Positions 9,713 to 19,411 of a DNA stretch of 64,000 nt are shown piece after piece. The notes beneath the pieces are model-generated. The model was given only the letters and a program-made list of their open reading frames with translations. It was not told the origin of the DNA and searched no databases. Both the position numbers and the translations under genes were made by a program. Each line of letters opens with the position of its first letter. The first letter of the stretch is position 1. Origin of the DNA: Pseudomonas bananamidigenes (GTDB lineage Bacteria > Pseudomonadota > Gammaproteobacteria > Pseudomonadales > Pseudomonadaceae); assembly GCF_001679645.1 (NCBI RefSeq), contig NZ_LRUN01000023.1, positions 103,205-167,204 on the forward strand. The letters are read 5' to 3'.

Positions 9713-12199
9713 ATGCCTGATCTGCTTGACCGCTACCCGCTGACGGCGGGCTCATACCAAGAACTGCTCGACACCGGCGGCGCGGTGCGCCCACATTGGC
9801 AGCGCTTGTTCGACCAGTTTCAGCGCAGCACCCCGGCGCAACGGGCGCAGCGTCAGGCGCTGCTGGCCCGGCAGATTCAGGAAAACGGTGTCACCTACAA
9901 TGTGTATGCCGATCCCAAGGGCGCGGATCGTCCATGGGAGCTGGATCTGCTGCCCCACGTGATCGCTGACGTTGAATGGCAGCAACTGTCGGCCGGGATC
10001 GCACAGCGGGCGCGTCTGCTCAATGCAGTGCTGGCGGATCTGTATGGTCCGCAGCACTTGATCCGCGAAGGCTTGCTGCCGGCAGAACTGGTGTTCGGCC
10101 ACGACAATTTTCTCTGGCCCTGTCAGGGCATTGCACCGCCGGACGGGGCCTTTCTGCATCTGTATGCCGTGGATCTGGCGCGCGCGCCGGACGGGCGTTG
10201 GTGGGTGACGGCGGATCGTACCCAGGCGCCATCGGGTGCCGGTTATGCGCTGGAGAACCGCACCATCGTGTCCCGGGCCTTTCCCGAGTTGTACCGGGAT
10301 CTGAAGGTGCAGCACCTGGCCGGTTTCTTCCGTACGTTGCAGGAAACCCTGGCCCGTCAGGCGCCTTGTGACGACGAGGCGCCACTGGTGGTATTGCTGA
10401 CCCCTGGGCGCTTCAACGAAAGTTATTTCGAGCATCTCTATCTCGCGCGTCAGCTCGGTTATCCGTTGGTGGAAGGGGGCGACCTGACGGTGCGCGATGC
10501 CACGGTCTACCTGAAAACCCTGAGCGGCCTGCGTCGGGTTCACGCGATCATGCGCCGGCTCGACGATGATTTCTGTGACCCGCTGGAGCTGCGCACGGAT
10601 TCGGCACTGGGTGTTCCGGGATTGCTCGAGGCTGTGCGTCAAGGCCGGGTGCTGGTGGCCAATGCGTTGGGCAGCGGTGTGCTGGAGTCGCCGGGGTTGC
10701 TCGGGTTTCTGCCGAAGATCAATCAATACCTGTTCGGCGAAGAACTGATCCTGCCTTCCATCGCCACTTGGTGGTGCGGAGAGGCGCCCGTGCTGGCCCA
10801 GGCACTGGAGAAACTGCCGGAACTGTTGATCAAGCCGGCCTTCCCGTCGCAGAGCTTTGCACCGGTCTTCGGGCGTGATTTGAGTGACGAGCAGCGCCAG
10901 GCGCTTGCCCGGCGCATTCAGGCCCGGCCTTATGTCTACGTGGCGCAAGAGCTCGCGCAGCTGTCCCTCGCACCGGTCTGGCAGCCCGAGGACGGCCGGT
11001 TGCAACCGCGGGCCATCGGCATGCGCATGTATGCGGTGGACAGTCATGACGGGTATCGGGTGCTGCCCGGAGGCCTGACCCGGGTGGCGGCCGAAGCCGA
11101 TGCCGAAGTGGTGTCGATGCAGCGCGGTGGCGCCAGCAAGGACACCTGGGTGCTGGGTGACCGGCCACCCAGTGGCGAGCAGTGGAAGTCCCGGCGCAAC
11201 ATCGGCGTGCCTGATCTGGTGCGGCGCGACCCCTACCTGCCGTCGCGGGTGGTGGAAAACCTGTTCTGGTTCGGCCGTTACTGCGAGCGTTGCGACGACA
11301 GCGCGCGGCTGTTGCGGATCATGCTGGCGCGTTACGTCGACGGTGACGATCCGCAGGCCCTGCAAGCGGCGGTGGAACTTGGCGAGCGGCTGATGCTGCT
11401 GCCGGATGAAGGCGAGCTGCCGGAGCGCCTGCTCGCGGCTGTGTTGGGCGAGGACTGGTCGTTCAGTCTGCGCTCGAACCTGCAACGCTTGCAGTGGGCG
11501 GCATCGCAGGTGCGCGGCAAGCTTTCGCGGGAGAACTGGCAGGCGCTGGTGGAGTTGCAGCGCGAGGCGACGGAGCTGGACACCGCCGAACCGGACTTCG
11601 GCCAGTTGCTGGATTTTCTCAACCGCCTGGTGATGTCGCTGGCGGCGTTGTCCGGGTTCGCCCTGGACGACATGACCCGCGACGAAGGCTGGCGTTTCCT
11701 GATGATCGGTCGACGGATCGAGCGTCTGCAATTTCTCGGCAGCAGCCTTGCAGGCTTCCTGCGCGGCGCCGGTGCGTTCGATCAGGCCGGGCTGGAGTGG
11801 TTGCTGGAACTGGGCAACAGCAGCATCACCTATCGCTCGCGCTATCTGGCGATGGCACAGCTGATCCCGGTGCTCGATCTGTTGCTGCTGGACGAGCAGA
11901 ACCCTCACGCGGTGTTGTTCCAGTTGAAGCTGGTGACGCGCACGCTCAAACGCCTGAGCGATGATTTCGACGCGCCTCGGGACGTCGTATTGTCAACGTT
12001 GGGCGAGCGTCTGGCGCGTTTCGACCTGGCTTGCCTGGAGAATCCCCTGTTCGGCGAATCCAGCGTGCGGGCCGCACTGGATGGTCTGGCGGATCTGCTG
12101 CAAGCCATTGCCGATGCCTGCAGCCAAGCGTCCGATCGTCTGGCGCTGCGCCATTTCGCCCATGTCGATGATGTCAGCCAGCGCACGGTGTCTGTCTGA
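9713..12199 (+). CDS. Circularly permuted ATP-grasp / alpha-E fusion protein
   Basis: 828-residue protein joining two domains that are separate genes in many bacteria. The N-terminal ~480 residues match the circularly permuted type 2 ATP-grasp family, with the EDFLWP-like FGHDNFLWPCQGI, GRFNESYFEHLYLARQLGYPLVEGGDL and IKPAFPSQ segments; such enzymes are predicted to ligate a carboxylate to an amine using ATP. The C-terminal ~330 residues form the all-helical alpha-E domain, beginning SRVVENLFWFGRYCERCDDSARLLR. The stop codon overlaps the next start (TGATG), so translation of the transglutaminase gene is coupled. Families like these are predicted to make or remodel a peptide tag; the substrate is unknown. 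Confidence 0.87.
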   Translation: MPDLLDRYPLTAGSYQELLDTGGAVRPHWQRLFDQFQRSTPAQRAQRQALLARQIQENGVTYNVYADPKGADRPWELDLLPHVIADVEWQQLSAGIAQRARLLNAVLADLYGPQHLIREGLLPAELVFGHDNFLWPCQGIAPPDGAFLHLYAVDLARAPDGRWWVTADRTQAPSGAGYALENRTIVSRAFPELYRDLKVQHLAGFFRTLQETLARQAPCDDEAPLVVLLTPGRFNESYFEHLYLARQLGYPLVEGGDLTVRDATVYLKTLSGLRRVHAIMRRLDDDFCDPLELRTDSALGVPGLLEAVRQGRVLVANALGSGVLESPGLLGFLPKINQYLFGEELILPSIATWWCGEAPVLAQALEKLPELLIKPAFPSQSFAPVFGRDLSDEQRQALARRIQARPYVYVAQELAQLSLAPVWQPEDGRLQPRAIGMRMYAVDSHDGYRVLPGGLTRVAAEADAEVVSMQRGGASKDTWVLGDRPPSGEQWKSRRNIGVPDLVRRDPYLPSRVVENLFWFGRYCERCDDSARLLRIMLARYVDGDDPQALQAAVELGERLMLLPDEGELPERLLAAVLGEDWSFSLRSNLQRLQWAASQVRGKLSRENWQALVELQREATELDTAEPDFGQLLDFLNRLVMSLAALSGFALDDMTRDEGWRFLMIGRRIERLQFLGSSLAGFLRGAGAFDQAGLEWLLELGNSSITYRSRYLAMAQLIPVLDLLLLDEQNPHAVLFQLKLVTRTLKRLSDDFDAPRDVVLSTLGERLARFDLACLENPLFGESSVRAALDGLADLLQAIADACSQASDRLALRHFAHVDDVSQRTVSV

Positions 12200-13089
12200 T
12201 GAATGCCCTTTACCAGATCCTTCACGACACGTGTTATCGATACGACAACCCGGTTTCGCTGGCGCAGCAGCTGGCTCATTTGTGGCCCCGCGAGTGCGCC
12301 TGGCAACGTTGCACCGAACGGCAGTTGCTGATCAGTCCGCAACCGACCACCCGTCGTGACGAACTGGACGTGTTCGGCAATCCGCTGACACGCCTGGCGT
12401 TCGAACGCCCCCATGATCAACTGCAGGTCAATGCCCGGCTGACGATGGAGGTGCTGGCGCGGCCGGCGCCGGATTTCAATCTGTCTGCGGCCTGGGAGCT
12501 GACACGCAATGCGCTGACCTACAGCAGCCAGCCGCTGTCTGGCGAATGGCTGGAGGCCTGTCGTTACCGGTTCCAGTCACCCTACGTTCACCTCAAGCGC
12601 AGCTTCGTCGAGTTTTCCGAAAGCTGTTTCCCGCCAGGGCGACCACTGCTGCTGGGTGTGCAGGCGTTGATGGAAAAGATCTTCGACGAGTTCACCTTCG
12701 ATGCCGAGGCCACGCAGGTGGCGACGCCGTTGGTCGAGGTGCTGGAGCGGCGCCGCGGGGTCTGTCAGGACTTCGCCCACCTGATGCTGGCCTGCGTGCG
12801 TTCCCGAGGGTTGGCGGCGCGTTACGTCAGCGGTTACCTGCTGACCCGGCCGCCACCGGGGCAACCGCGCCTGATCGGCGCCGATGCGTCCCATGCGTGG
12901 GTGTCGGTGTTTTGCCCGGTGCTGGGCTGGGTCGATTTCGATCCGACCAACAACGTGCAACCGGCACTGGAGCACATCACCCTGGCCTGGGGCCGGGATT
13001 TTTCCGATGTGTCTCCTTTGCGCGGGGTGATTCTGGGAGGCGGTCGCCATGATCCCGAGGTGCGGGTCACCGTGATGCCTCTGGAGTGA
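12199..13089 (+). CDS. Transglutaminase-like cysteine protease family protein
   Basis: 296-residue protein with an N-terminal beta-rich bacterial transglutaminase-like domain (YQILHDTCYRYDNPVSLAQQ) and a papain-like core. The catalytic triad is visible: Cys189 in RGVCQDFAH, His232 in ASHAWV and Asp248 in DFDPTNN. No signal peptide, so probably cytoplasmic. It overlaps the ATP-grasp/alpha-E gene by one base, which implies a shared pathway, possibly trimming or crosslinking the product of the ligase. The exact reaction is not known. Confidence 0.92.
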   Translation: MNALYQILHDTCYRYDNPVSLAQQLAHLWPRECAWQRCTERQLLISPQPTTRRDELDVFGNPLTRLAFERPHDQLQVNARLTMEVLARPAPDFNLSAAWELTRNALTYSSQPLSGEWLEACRYRFQSPYVHLKRSFVEFSESCFPPGRPLLLGVQALMEKIFDEFTFDAEATQVATPLVEVLERRRGVCQDFAHLMLACVRSRGLAARYVSGYLLTRPPPGQPRLIGADASHAWVSVFCPVLGWVDFDPTNNVQPALEHITLAWGRDFSDVSPLRGVILGGGRHDPEVRVTVMPLE

Positions 13090-13101
13090 CAGGCGGCAGG
13101 A

Positions 13102-13689
13102 TCAACCGGGTTTCTGGTCGACCCACTTGGGCGTGACGGTCGGCTTCCATTGATCGAGTGCATCGAGCAGCGATTGTGGCGACTCACTCACTTGCAGCAT
13201 GTCGCGGTGCGGAGCACGAACGAAGCCTTCGCCGACGATGTGATCGAGAAATGCGGTGAGTTTGCTGTAGAACCCGTTCACCTCCAGCAGCCCCAGCGGC
13301 TTGCCGTGGTAGCCGAGCTGGCCCCAGGTCCAGACTTCGAACAGCTCTTCCAGGGTGCCGAGACCGCCGGGCAAGGCGATGAACGCATCGCTGAGTTCGG
13401 CCATCCGCGCCTTGCGGGCGTGCATGCCGTCGACCACTTCCAGGCGCGTCAGGTTCTTGTGACCGATTTCCTTGTCCATCAGGCTCTGCGGAATGATGCC
13501 GATCACTTCGCCACCGGCGGCCAGCGCAGCGTCGGCGACGATCCCCATCAACCCCACGGCGCCACCGCCGTAGACCAGCTTCAGTTTGCGTTCGGCAATG
13601 GCTGTGCCGAGGGCGATGGCGGCTTCGGTGTACGCCGGGGTGGTGCCGGCGTTGGCACCGCAAAATACACAAACGGATGTGAGAGACAT
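13102..13689 (-). CDS. TIGR00730/LOG family nucleotide 5'-monophosphate phosphoribohydrolase-like protein
   Basis: 195-residue Rossmann-fold protein of the LOG family, whose members cleave purine or cytokinin riboside monophosphates to base and ribose 5-phosphate. The signature [16 protein letters not shown] is complete, with GGGAVGLMG in the nucleotide-binding loop. The ATG at 13689 ([15 protein letters not shown]) was chosen because AGGAGGAAGGC precedes it and other family members begin there; an in-frame upstream extension of 34 codons lacks these features. Convergent with the transglutaminase gene. Confidence 0.92.
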   Translation of the reverse strand: MSLTSVCVFCGANAGTTPAYTEAAIALGTAIAERKLKLVYGGGAVGLMGIVADAALAAGGEVIGIIPQSLMDKEIGHKNLTRLEVVDGMHARKARMAELSDAFIALPGGLGTLEELFEVWTWGQLGYHGKPLGLLEVNGFYSKLTAFLDHIVGEGFVRAPHRDMLQVSESPQSLLDALDQWKPTVTPKWVDQKPG

Positions 13690-13747
13690 GCCTTCCTCCT
13701 GGGTCAATCCGTCACAGGGTAATGGCTGGCAGGCCTCGATCCAAGGG

Positions 13748-13837
13748 CTAGACTTCGCGTTTCGGGGTTTCACAGGTGCCGCTGGCACCACAGGCGTAGG
13801 CGGCGAGCAGACTGCACAACAGGCTGTTGAGGGACAT
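13748..13837 (-). CDS. Possible 29-residue small protein
   Basis: Short ORF just upstream of the LOG gene. It begins [19 protein letters not shown], so it has a Leu/Ala-rich hydrophobic start followed by a polar tail with three Cys in total, ending KREV. It has only a weak GGAG upstream. A peptide of this kind appears, from memory, next to LOG/azurin loci in other pseudomonads, but I cannot verify that. It could be a small membrane-associated peptide. Confidence 0.45.
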   Translation of the reverse strand: MSLNSLLCSLLAAYACGASGTCETPKREV

Positions 13838-13942
13838 GACTGATGCTCCAGTTGAGTTGAGCCCTGAAGATACGGCCCGGCCAGACGTCTGGCTGTTAGA
13901 TTGTTTCGATGAATGTCATAGCCTGAAAGTTGTATACAATTT

Positions 13943-13956
13943 TTGACTCAAGTCAT
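13943..13956 (+). promoter_or_regulatory. Possible ANR/FNR box upstream of azu
   Basis: TTGAC-TCAA-GTCAT is one base from a symmetric FNR/ANR-type dyad (TTGAT-N4-ATCAA consensus) and lies 72 bases before the azurin start. P. aeruginosa azu is known to respond to ANR. A perfect palindrome TTGTATACAA sits immediately upstream at 13930-13939, a form typical of GntR-type operators. Confidence 0.4.
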
Positions 13957-14028
13957 AGGAACTTGCGAAGATTTCAGGCAGTCTTCCAACCATTCGTGTT
14001 TTTGTTAACCCTGCCTTGGAGATTCACC

Positions 14029-14475
14029 ATGTTTTCCAAAGTTGTTGCGGTATCCCTGCTGGCACTGGCCAGCAGCCAGTTGATGGCTGCCGAGTGCAAA
14101 ACCACCGTCGACTCCACCGACCAGATGTCCTTCAACACCAAGGAGATCGTGATCGACAAGAGCTGCAAGACCTTCACCGTCGAACTGACCCATTCCGGCA
14201 GCCTGCCGAAGAACGTCATGGGCCATAACCTGGTGGTCAGCAAGACCGCCGACATGCAGCCGATCGCCACCGATGGCCTGGCCGCCGGCATCGACAAGAA
14301 CTACCTGAAGGACGGTGACGAGCGCGTCATCGCCCACACCAAGATTATCGGCGCCGGCGAAAAGGATTCGCTGACCATCGACGTTTCGAAACTGGCTGCC
14401 GGCACCGATTACGGCTTTTTCTGCTCGTTCCCGGGCCACATCTCGATGATGAAAGGCACCGTGGTTGTGAAGTAA
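14029..14475 (+). CDS. azu: Azurin precursor
   Basis: Periplasmic blue (type 1) copper protein that carries single electrons, classically linked to denitrification and redox stress. The ATG at 14029 gives 148 residues with a Sec signal peptide ([20 protein letters not shown], cleaved before [12 protein letters not shown]). The mature protein has the copper ligands His46 (in MGHNLVV), Cys112 (FFCSFPGH), His117 and Met121 (SMMKG), and the Cys3-Cys26 disulphide. Upstream in-frame codons lack a ribosome binding site. A bidirectional terminator follows. Confidence 0.98.
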   Translation: MFSKVVAVSLLALASSQLMAAECKTTVDSTDQMSFNTKEIVIDKSCKTFTVELTHSGSLPKNVMGHNLVVSKTADMQPIATDGLAAGIDKNYLKDGDERVIAHTKIIGAGEKDSLTIDVSKLAAGTDYGFFCSFPGHISMMKGTVVVK

Positions 14476-14491
14476 GAAACTCGCAGTCCAA

Positions 14492-14519
14492 AAAAAAGCG
14501 TCCCGAGGGACGCTTTTTT
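14492..14519. terminator. Bidirectional terminator between azu and nadE
   Basis: Stem GCGTCCC (14498-14504) with GGGACGC (14507-14513), preceded by a run of A and followed by TTTTTT, so it can terminate both azu and the convergent pncB-nadE transcript. Confidence 0.9.
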
Positions 14520-14531
14520 CATGCCCGGTAT

Positions 14532-15359
14532 TCAGGGCGCAAACGGCATGACTCGTTTGTGGTGAGTCTTTCTGTACGTATTGACGATGATGTCGAACGC
14601 TTCCTGACGCACAGGGTGGCCGTGCAGGAACGCGTCGATTTCGGCGTAGGTGACGCCGTGGGACGCTTCGTCCGGTTTGCCCGGCGACAAGTCTTCCAGA
14701 TCCGCCGTCGGCACTTTTTCCACCAGCGATTCCGGTGCACCGAAGCTGCGGGCGATGGCCCGAACCTGATTCTTTACCAGCCCGCTGAGCGGTGCCAGGT
14801 CGCAGGCGCCGTCACCGAACTTGGTGAAGAAACCCATCACCGCTTCTGCAGCGTGGTCGGTGCCGATCACCAGGCCATGGGCGGCGCCGGCGATGGTGTA
14901 CTGGGCGACCATGCGCATCCGCGCCTTGGTGTTGCCGAGCACGAAGTCTCTCGATACCGCGTGCTTGCCTTCGAACGCCGCGACTTCGCTGGCCAGGGAT
15001 TTCACCGCCGGGCCGATATTGACGGTGTGGCGTTCGTCCGGGGCGATGAAATCCACCGAGGCTTGGGCATCATGTTCATCGAACTGCACGTCGTACGGCA
15101 GACGCACGGCAATGAACTTGTAGGCCTCGTCGCCGGTGCGCTGGCGCAGTTCACGCATGGCGCGCTGGGCCAAAAGGCCTGCGGTCAGCGAGTCGACGCC
15201 GCCGCTGATGCCCAGCACCAGGGTCTTGAGCCCGGAATCGGTCAGGCATTGCTGGATGAAGTTGATACGACGGGCGACTTCCGCTTCGAGGGCCTGGTGA
15301 TCGGCGAACGGTGGCTGAACGTTGAGCTGTTCAGCAATCTCACGCTGTACGGCTTGCAT
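14532..15359 (-). CDS. nadE: NH3-dependent NAD+ synthetase
   Basis: 275-residue enzyme converting nicotinate adenine dinucleotide to NAD+ with ATP and ammonia. The PP-loop [14 protein letters not shown] (about residue 51) is complete, as are [26 protein letters not shown] and the C-terminal RKTHHKR. It lacks a glutaminase domain, so it is the ammonia-dependent form. It follows pncB after 4 bases on the minus strand; the pair forms an NAD salvage operon. Confidence 0.97.
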   Translation of the reverse strand: MQAVQREIAEQLNVQPPFADHQALEAEVARRINFIQQCLTDSGLKTLVLGISGGVDSLTAGLLAQRAMRELRQRTGDEAYKFIAVRLPYDVQFDEHDAQASVDFIAPDERHTVNIGPAVKSLASEVAAFEGKHAVSRDFVLGNTKARMRMVAQYTIAGAAHGLVIGTDHAAEAVMGFFTKFGDGACDLAPLSGLVKNQVRAIARSFGAPESLVEKVPTADLEDLSPGKPDEASHGVTYAEIDAFLHGHPVRQEAFDIIVNTYRKTHHKRVMPFAP

Positions 15360-15363
15360 GAAT

Positions 15364-16587
15364 TCACTCCTTGCTAGATAGGCTGGAAACGGCAGGAACC
15401 TGGAAAACGTGTCGCAAGTAGGCGACGAAATTCGGGTCTTTGCAGTGGGTCTTGCCCGGCTCGTCGGAGATCTTCGCCACCGGCTGGCCGTTGCAGGCGG
15501 TCATTTTAAGCACGATGCTCATCGGTTCGACACCCGGAATGTCACAGGTCAGGTTGGTGCCGATGCCGAAGCTGACATTGATCCGCCCGCGCAGCGCCCG
15601 GAAAATCTCCAGCGACTTGGGCAGCGTCAGACTGTCGGAGAACACCAGGGTCTTGCTCATCGGGTCGATGCCGAGTTTGTGATAGTGGGCGATGCATTTT
15701 TCGCCCCACTTCACCGGATCCCCGGAGTCGTGGCGCAGGCCGTCGAACAGCTTGGCGAAAAACAGATCGAAATCGCCGAGGAAGGCATCGGTGGTGATGC
15801 AGTCGGTCAGGGCGATCCCCAACAGGCCGCGGTATTCGCGAACCCAGCAATCGAGGGCGGCAATCTGGCTGTCGATCAGCCGCGGGCCGAGTTGCTGATG
15901 GGCCATGATCCATTCGTGGGCCATGGTGCCCAGCGGTTTCATGTCCAGTTCGCGGGACAGGTGCACGTTGCTGGTGCCGACGAAACGTCCGGGGAAGTCA
16001 TGCTTGAGCACGTTCACCACTTCTTCCTGTACGCGGTAGGAAAACCGCCGGCGGGTGCCGAAGTCGGCGACCTGCAGGTGCGACAGCTCTTCGGCCGAGG
16101 CGTTGGCCGTCAGCCAGTCGAATTTGCGGTACAGCTGTTCGCGGGCCTGTTCCAGAGCGGTTTCGCGGTAGCGATAGCGATTGCGCACTTCGCTGACGAT
16201 CGCCAGCAGCGGCACCTCGAACAGAATCACATGCAGCCACGGCCCGCGCAGGCGGATGAACAACTCGCCGTTCTCGATGCCGGTGTGCAGGTAGCGCAGG
16301 TTGAAGCGGAACAGGCCGAGGAATCGCAGAAAGTCAGGTTTGAGGAAGCTGATGCGCTCGAGGAAACTCAACTGATCGGCGCTCAGGCTCAACTCGGCCA
16401 GACGCTCGACCTGGAAGCGGATCTCCGCCAGATACGGGCGCAGATCCTCGCTGTTACGGCAACGGAACTCCCATTCGACTTCGACGTTGGGGTAGTTGTG
16501 CAGCACCGCCTGCATCATCGTCAGTTTGTAGAAGTCGGTGTCGAGCAGGTTCTGCACGATGCGATCGGCAAACACACTCTCGCTCAT
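15364..16587 (-). CDS. pncB: Nicotinate phosphoribosyltransferase
   Basis: 407-residue enzyme making nicotinate mononucleotide from nicotinate and PRPP, the entry step of the Preiss-Handler route. It starts [26 protein letters not shown]; the phosphorylated-His region and GIGTNLTCD and LRHDSGDP motifs of the family are present. The ATG at 16587 matches the usual N-terminus; 15 further codons upstream are open but unlike the family. First gene of the pncB-nadE operon. Confidence 0.96.
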   Translation of the reverse strand: MSESVFADRIVQNLLDTDFYKLTMMQAVLHNYPNVEVEWEFRCRNSEDLRPYLAEIRFQVERLAELSLSADQLSFLERISFLKPDFLRFLGLFRFNLRYLHTGIENGELFIRLRGPWLHVILFEVPLLAIVSEVRNRYRYRETALEQAREQLYRKFDWLTANASAEELSHLQVADFGTRRRFSYRVQEEVVNVLKHDFPGRFVGTSNVHLSRELDMKPLGTMAHEWIMAHQQLGPRLIDSQIAALDCWVREYRGLLGIALTDCITTDAFLGDFDLFFAKLFDGLRHDSGDPVKWGEKCIAHYHKLGIDPMSKTLVFSDSLTLPKSLEIFRALRGRINVSFGIGTNLTCDIPGVEPMSIVLKMTACNGQPVAKISDEPGKTHCKDPNFVAYLRHVFQVPAVSSLSSKE

Positions 16588-16694
16588 AACGGGGTCTCCA
16601 GGCGGGCCGCGCGTTGGCGCGGTATCAATCAATGGCGCTAGTGGCGCATATCCGGGGTGTGGATTGCCAGCGATTTTTATCTCGGCAGCGGCCC

Positions 16695-17600
16695 TCAGAC
16701 CGCGTCAGGACTGTCGATCTGCTCCAGCATCCACTTCACGAAATCCCGCACCTTGGGTACTTCTGCCGCATGTTCCGGGTACGCCAGGTAATACGCATCG
16801 CTGCTGGGCATTGCATGCTGCCAGGGAATGACCAGTTTGCCGTCGGCCAATTCCTCTTCCACCAGAAACCTCGGCAGCAGGGCGACGCCACAGCCGACCT
16901 GCGCGGCGCGGATGCACATGTAGAAGGTCTCGAAGCGCGGGCCGTGGTAGCTGTGTTCGGTCTGGCAGCCCTGGCTGTCGAACCAGTCGTGCCACGCTTG
17001 CGGGCGGGAAGCATTTTGCAGCAGGACCAGATCGGTGAGTTGCGTTGGATCAGTCAACGGCCTCTGCGGCAGGCTGCCCGGCGCGCACACGGGAACCAGT
17101 TCTTCGCCGAACAGCTTCAGGCACTCGGTGCCGGGGCGAGAACCCTGGCCGAAATAGAACGCCAGGTCGCTGCGCCCTTGCAGCAGGTCATCGGCTTCCT
17201 GCTCGTTGCACAGGTCCAGGTGAATCGACGGGTGGCGCAGACGCCAGCCCTTGAGGCGCGGCACCAGCCAGCGGGCACCGAAGGTGGACGGTGTGGAAAC
17301 GCGCAGGACTTCGGTCTCACCGCCGTAGGAACGCAGGTAATGGGTCGACATCTCGACCTGGGTCAGGATTTTTCTGACTTCCACCAGGTACAGATCGCCA
17401 GCCGGGGTCATCTGCAAACGGCGGCGGACCCGACGGAACAACAAGTGCTGCAGCAATTCCTCAAGTTGCGCCACCTGCTTGCTGACGGCGCTCTGGGTCA
17501 GGTTCAGTTCCTCGGCGGCCCGGGTGAAACTCAGGTGCCGGGTCACGGCCTCGAAGCACTGCAACGCGGTAATCGACGGCAAGTGGCGTTTGTTCAGCAT
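16695..17600 (-). CDS. LysR-family regulator, probable regulator of amaB-amaA
   Basis: 301-residue LysR-type regulator of the GcvA-like group. The helix-turn-helix is at about residues 8-65 ([20 protein letters not shown]...[13 protein letters not shown]), followed by the substrate-binding domain. It is divergent from amaB with 162 bases between start codons, which is the arrangement around the amaBA genes of P. putida as I recall it, so control of lysine/pipecolate catabolism is likely. The effector is not evident from sequence. Confidence 0.92.
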   Translation of the reverse strand: MLNKRHLPSITALQCFEAVTRHLSFTRAAEELNLTQSAVSKQVAQLEELLQHLLFRRVRRRLQMTPAGDLYLVEVRKILTQVEMSTHYLRSYGGETEVLRVSTPSTFGARWLVPRLKGWRLRHPSIHLDLCNEQEADDLLQGRSDLAFYFGQGSRPGTECLKLFGEELVPVCAPGSLPQRPLTDPTQLTDLVLLQNASRPQAWHDWFDSQGCQTEHSYHGPRFETFYMCIRAAQVGCGVALLPRFLVEEELADGKLVIPWQHAMPSSDAYYLAYPEHAAEVPKVRDFVKWMLEQIDSPDAV

Positions 17601-17762
17601 GGGCGATCCTTTTTCTTGTCTTTCTGCGCAGCATGAATAAACGGAATGATATCTCGCGTAAAGGTCGTTTGTTGCCTGGCGTTCCTGAAGCTACAACTAA
17701 AGGCCTGCCCGGGCGTGAAGACGCGTCCGCACACATTCAGTTTTCTGCTTGAGGAGTGACCC

Positions 17763-19253
17763 ATGGTTGCCGCATTGCTTGATCGTCTTGGTGTGAACCC
17801 GGCCCTGTACCAGAACGGCAAAGTGCCGGTGCATTCGCCCATCGACGGCAGCCGCATCGGCGCCGTGAACTGGGAAGGCCCGGCCGAAGTCGAGCAGCAC
17901 ATCAGTCGCGCAGATCATGCGTTCGAACACTGGCGCAAGGTACCGGCCCCGCGTCGCGGCGAACTGGTGCGTCAGTTCGGCGAAGTCCTGCGCGAATACA
18001 AGGCCGACCTTGGCGAACTGGTGTCGTGGGAAGCGGGCAAGATCACCCAGGAAGGTCTGGGTGAAGTGCAGGAGATGATCGACATCTGCGACTTCGCCGT
18101 CGGCCTGTCGCGACAGTTGTACGGTTTGACCATTGCCTCCGAGCGCCCTGGCCACCACATGCGTGAAACCTGGCATCCGCTGGGCGTGGTCGGCGTGATC
18201 AGTGCGTTCAACTTCCCGGTCGCGGTGTGGGCGTGGAACACCACGCTGGCGCTGGTCTGCGGCAACCCGGTGGTGTGGAAGCCGTCGGAAAAAACGCCGC
18301 TGACCGCGCTGGCCTGTCAGGCGTTGTTCGAGCGCGTACTGAAGAATTTCAGCGATGCCCCGGCGCACTTGAGCCAGGTGATCATCGGCGGCCGCGATGC
18401 CGGCGAAGCGCTGGTAGATGACCCGCGTGTCGCGCTGATCAGCGCCACCGGCAGCACCCGCATGGGCCGCGAAGTGGCACCGAAAGTCGCCGCACGCTTC
18501 GCCCGCAGCATCCTCGAACTGGGCGGCAACAACGCCATGATCCTCGGCCCGAGCGCCGATCTGGACATGGCCGTGCGCGCCATCCTGTTCAGCGCCGTCG
18601 GTACCGCCGGCCAGCGTTGCACCACGTTGCGTCGGCTGATCGCCCATGAATCGGTGAAAGAAGAAATCATCACCCGCCTCAAGGCCGCCTATTCCAAAGT
18701 CCGCATCGGTCACCCGCTGGAAGGCAACCTGATCGGCCCGCTGATCGACAAGCACAGCTTCGAAAACATGCAGGACGCGCTGGAGCAGGCGCTGAGCGAG
18801 GGCGGCCGGGTGTTCGGCGGCAAGCGCCAGTTGGAAGACCAATTCCCCAACGCCTACTACGTGTCGCCGGCCATCGTTGAAATGCCGGAGCAAAGCGACG
18901 TGGTGTGCAGCGAAACCTTCGCACCGATCCTGTACGTGGTCGGTTACACCGATTTCGATGAGGCGCTGCGCCTGAACAACGCCGTGCCGCAAGGCCTGTC
19001 GTCGTGCATCTTCACCACCGATGTGCGCGAGGCCGAGAAATTCATGTCGGCAGTCGGCAGCGACTGCGGCATCGCCAACGTCAACATCGGGCCGAGCGGT
19101 GCGGAAATCGGCGGTGCATTCGGTGGCGAGAAGGAAACGGGCGGCGGTCGCGAGTCCGGCTCCGATGCATGGCGTGCTTATATGCGCCGGCAGACCAATA
19201 CCGTGAACTACTCGCTGGAGTTGCCGCTGGCGCAGGGCATTACGTTCGACTGA
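17763..19253 (+). CDS. amaB: L-piperidine-6-carboxylate / aminoadipate semialdehyde dehydrogenase
   Basis: 496-residue aldehyde dehydrogenase (ALDH7-like) that oxidises the semialdehyde formed from L-pipecolate to L-2-aminoadipate with NAD(P)+. The catalytic Cys lies in GTAGQRCTTLRRL and the general-base Glu in LELGGNNA; the cofactor-binding loop SATGSTRMGREV is present. The late motif ANVNIGPSGAEIGGAFGGEKETGGGRESGSD is typical of this subfamily. The adjacent amaA and LysR gene support the pathway. An AGGAG site is present upstream. Confidence 0.93.
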   Translation: MVAALLDRLGVNPALYQNGKVPVHSPIDGSRIGAVNWEGPAEVEQHISRADHAFEHWRKVPAPRRGELVRQFGEVLREYKADLGELVSWEAGKITQEGLGEVQEMIDICDFAVGLSRQLYGLTIASERPGHHMRETWHPLGVVGVISAFNFPVAVWAWNTTLALVCGNPVVWKPSEKTPLTALACQALFERVLKNFSDAPAHLSQVIIGGRDAGEALVDDPRVALISATGSTRMGREVAPKVAARFARSILELGGNNAMILGPSADLDMAVRAILFSAVGTAGQRCTTLRRLIAHESVKEEIITRLKAAYSKVRIGHPLEGNLIGPLIDKHSFENMQDALEQALSEGGRVFGGKRQLEDQFPNAYYVSPAIVEMPEQSDVVCSETFAPILYVVGYTDFDEALRLNNAVPQGLSSCIFTTDVREAEKFMSAVGSDCGIANVNIGPSGAEIGGAFGGEKETGGGRESGSDAWRAYMRRQTNTVNYSLELPLAQGITFD

Positions 19254-19280
19254 TCCTTTCGGTCAAGTGGAGATCCCCTT

Positions 19281-19368
19281 GTGGGAGCGGGCTTGCCCGC
19301 GAAAGCGTAAGGTCAGTTGATATAGATGTTGGCTGAAACACCGCTTTCGCGAGCAAGCTCGCTCCCAC
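19281..19368. repeat. REPIN between amaB and amaA
   Basis: GTGGGAGCGGGCTTGCCCGCGAAAGCG on the left and the inverted CGCTTTCGCGAGCAAGCTCGCTCCCAC-type arm on the right, 35-40 bases apart. The left arm is a GC-substituted variant. Located within the ama operon, where it may lower amaA expression relative to amaB. Confidence 0.92.
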
Positions 19369-19411
19369 AGGTTCAGCTGTGTGTTTGGCAGGTTTCTGTT
19401 GGAGTCTGGCA

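Noticed and set aside
9752..11908. Long antisense ORF (718 codons) opposite the ATP-grasp gene
   Set aside because: Gln/His/Arg-rich low-information translation; a shadow of codon bias in the real gene.
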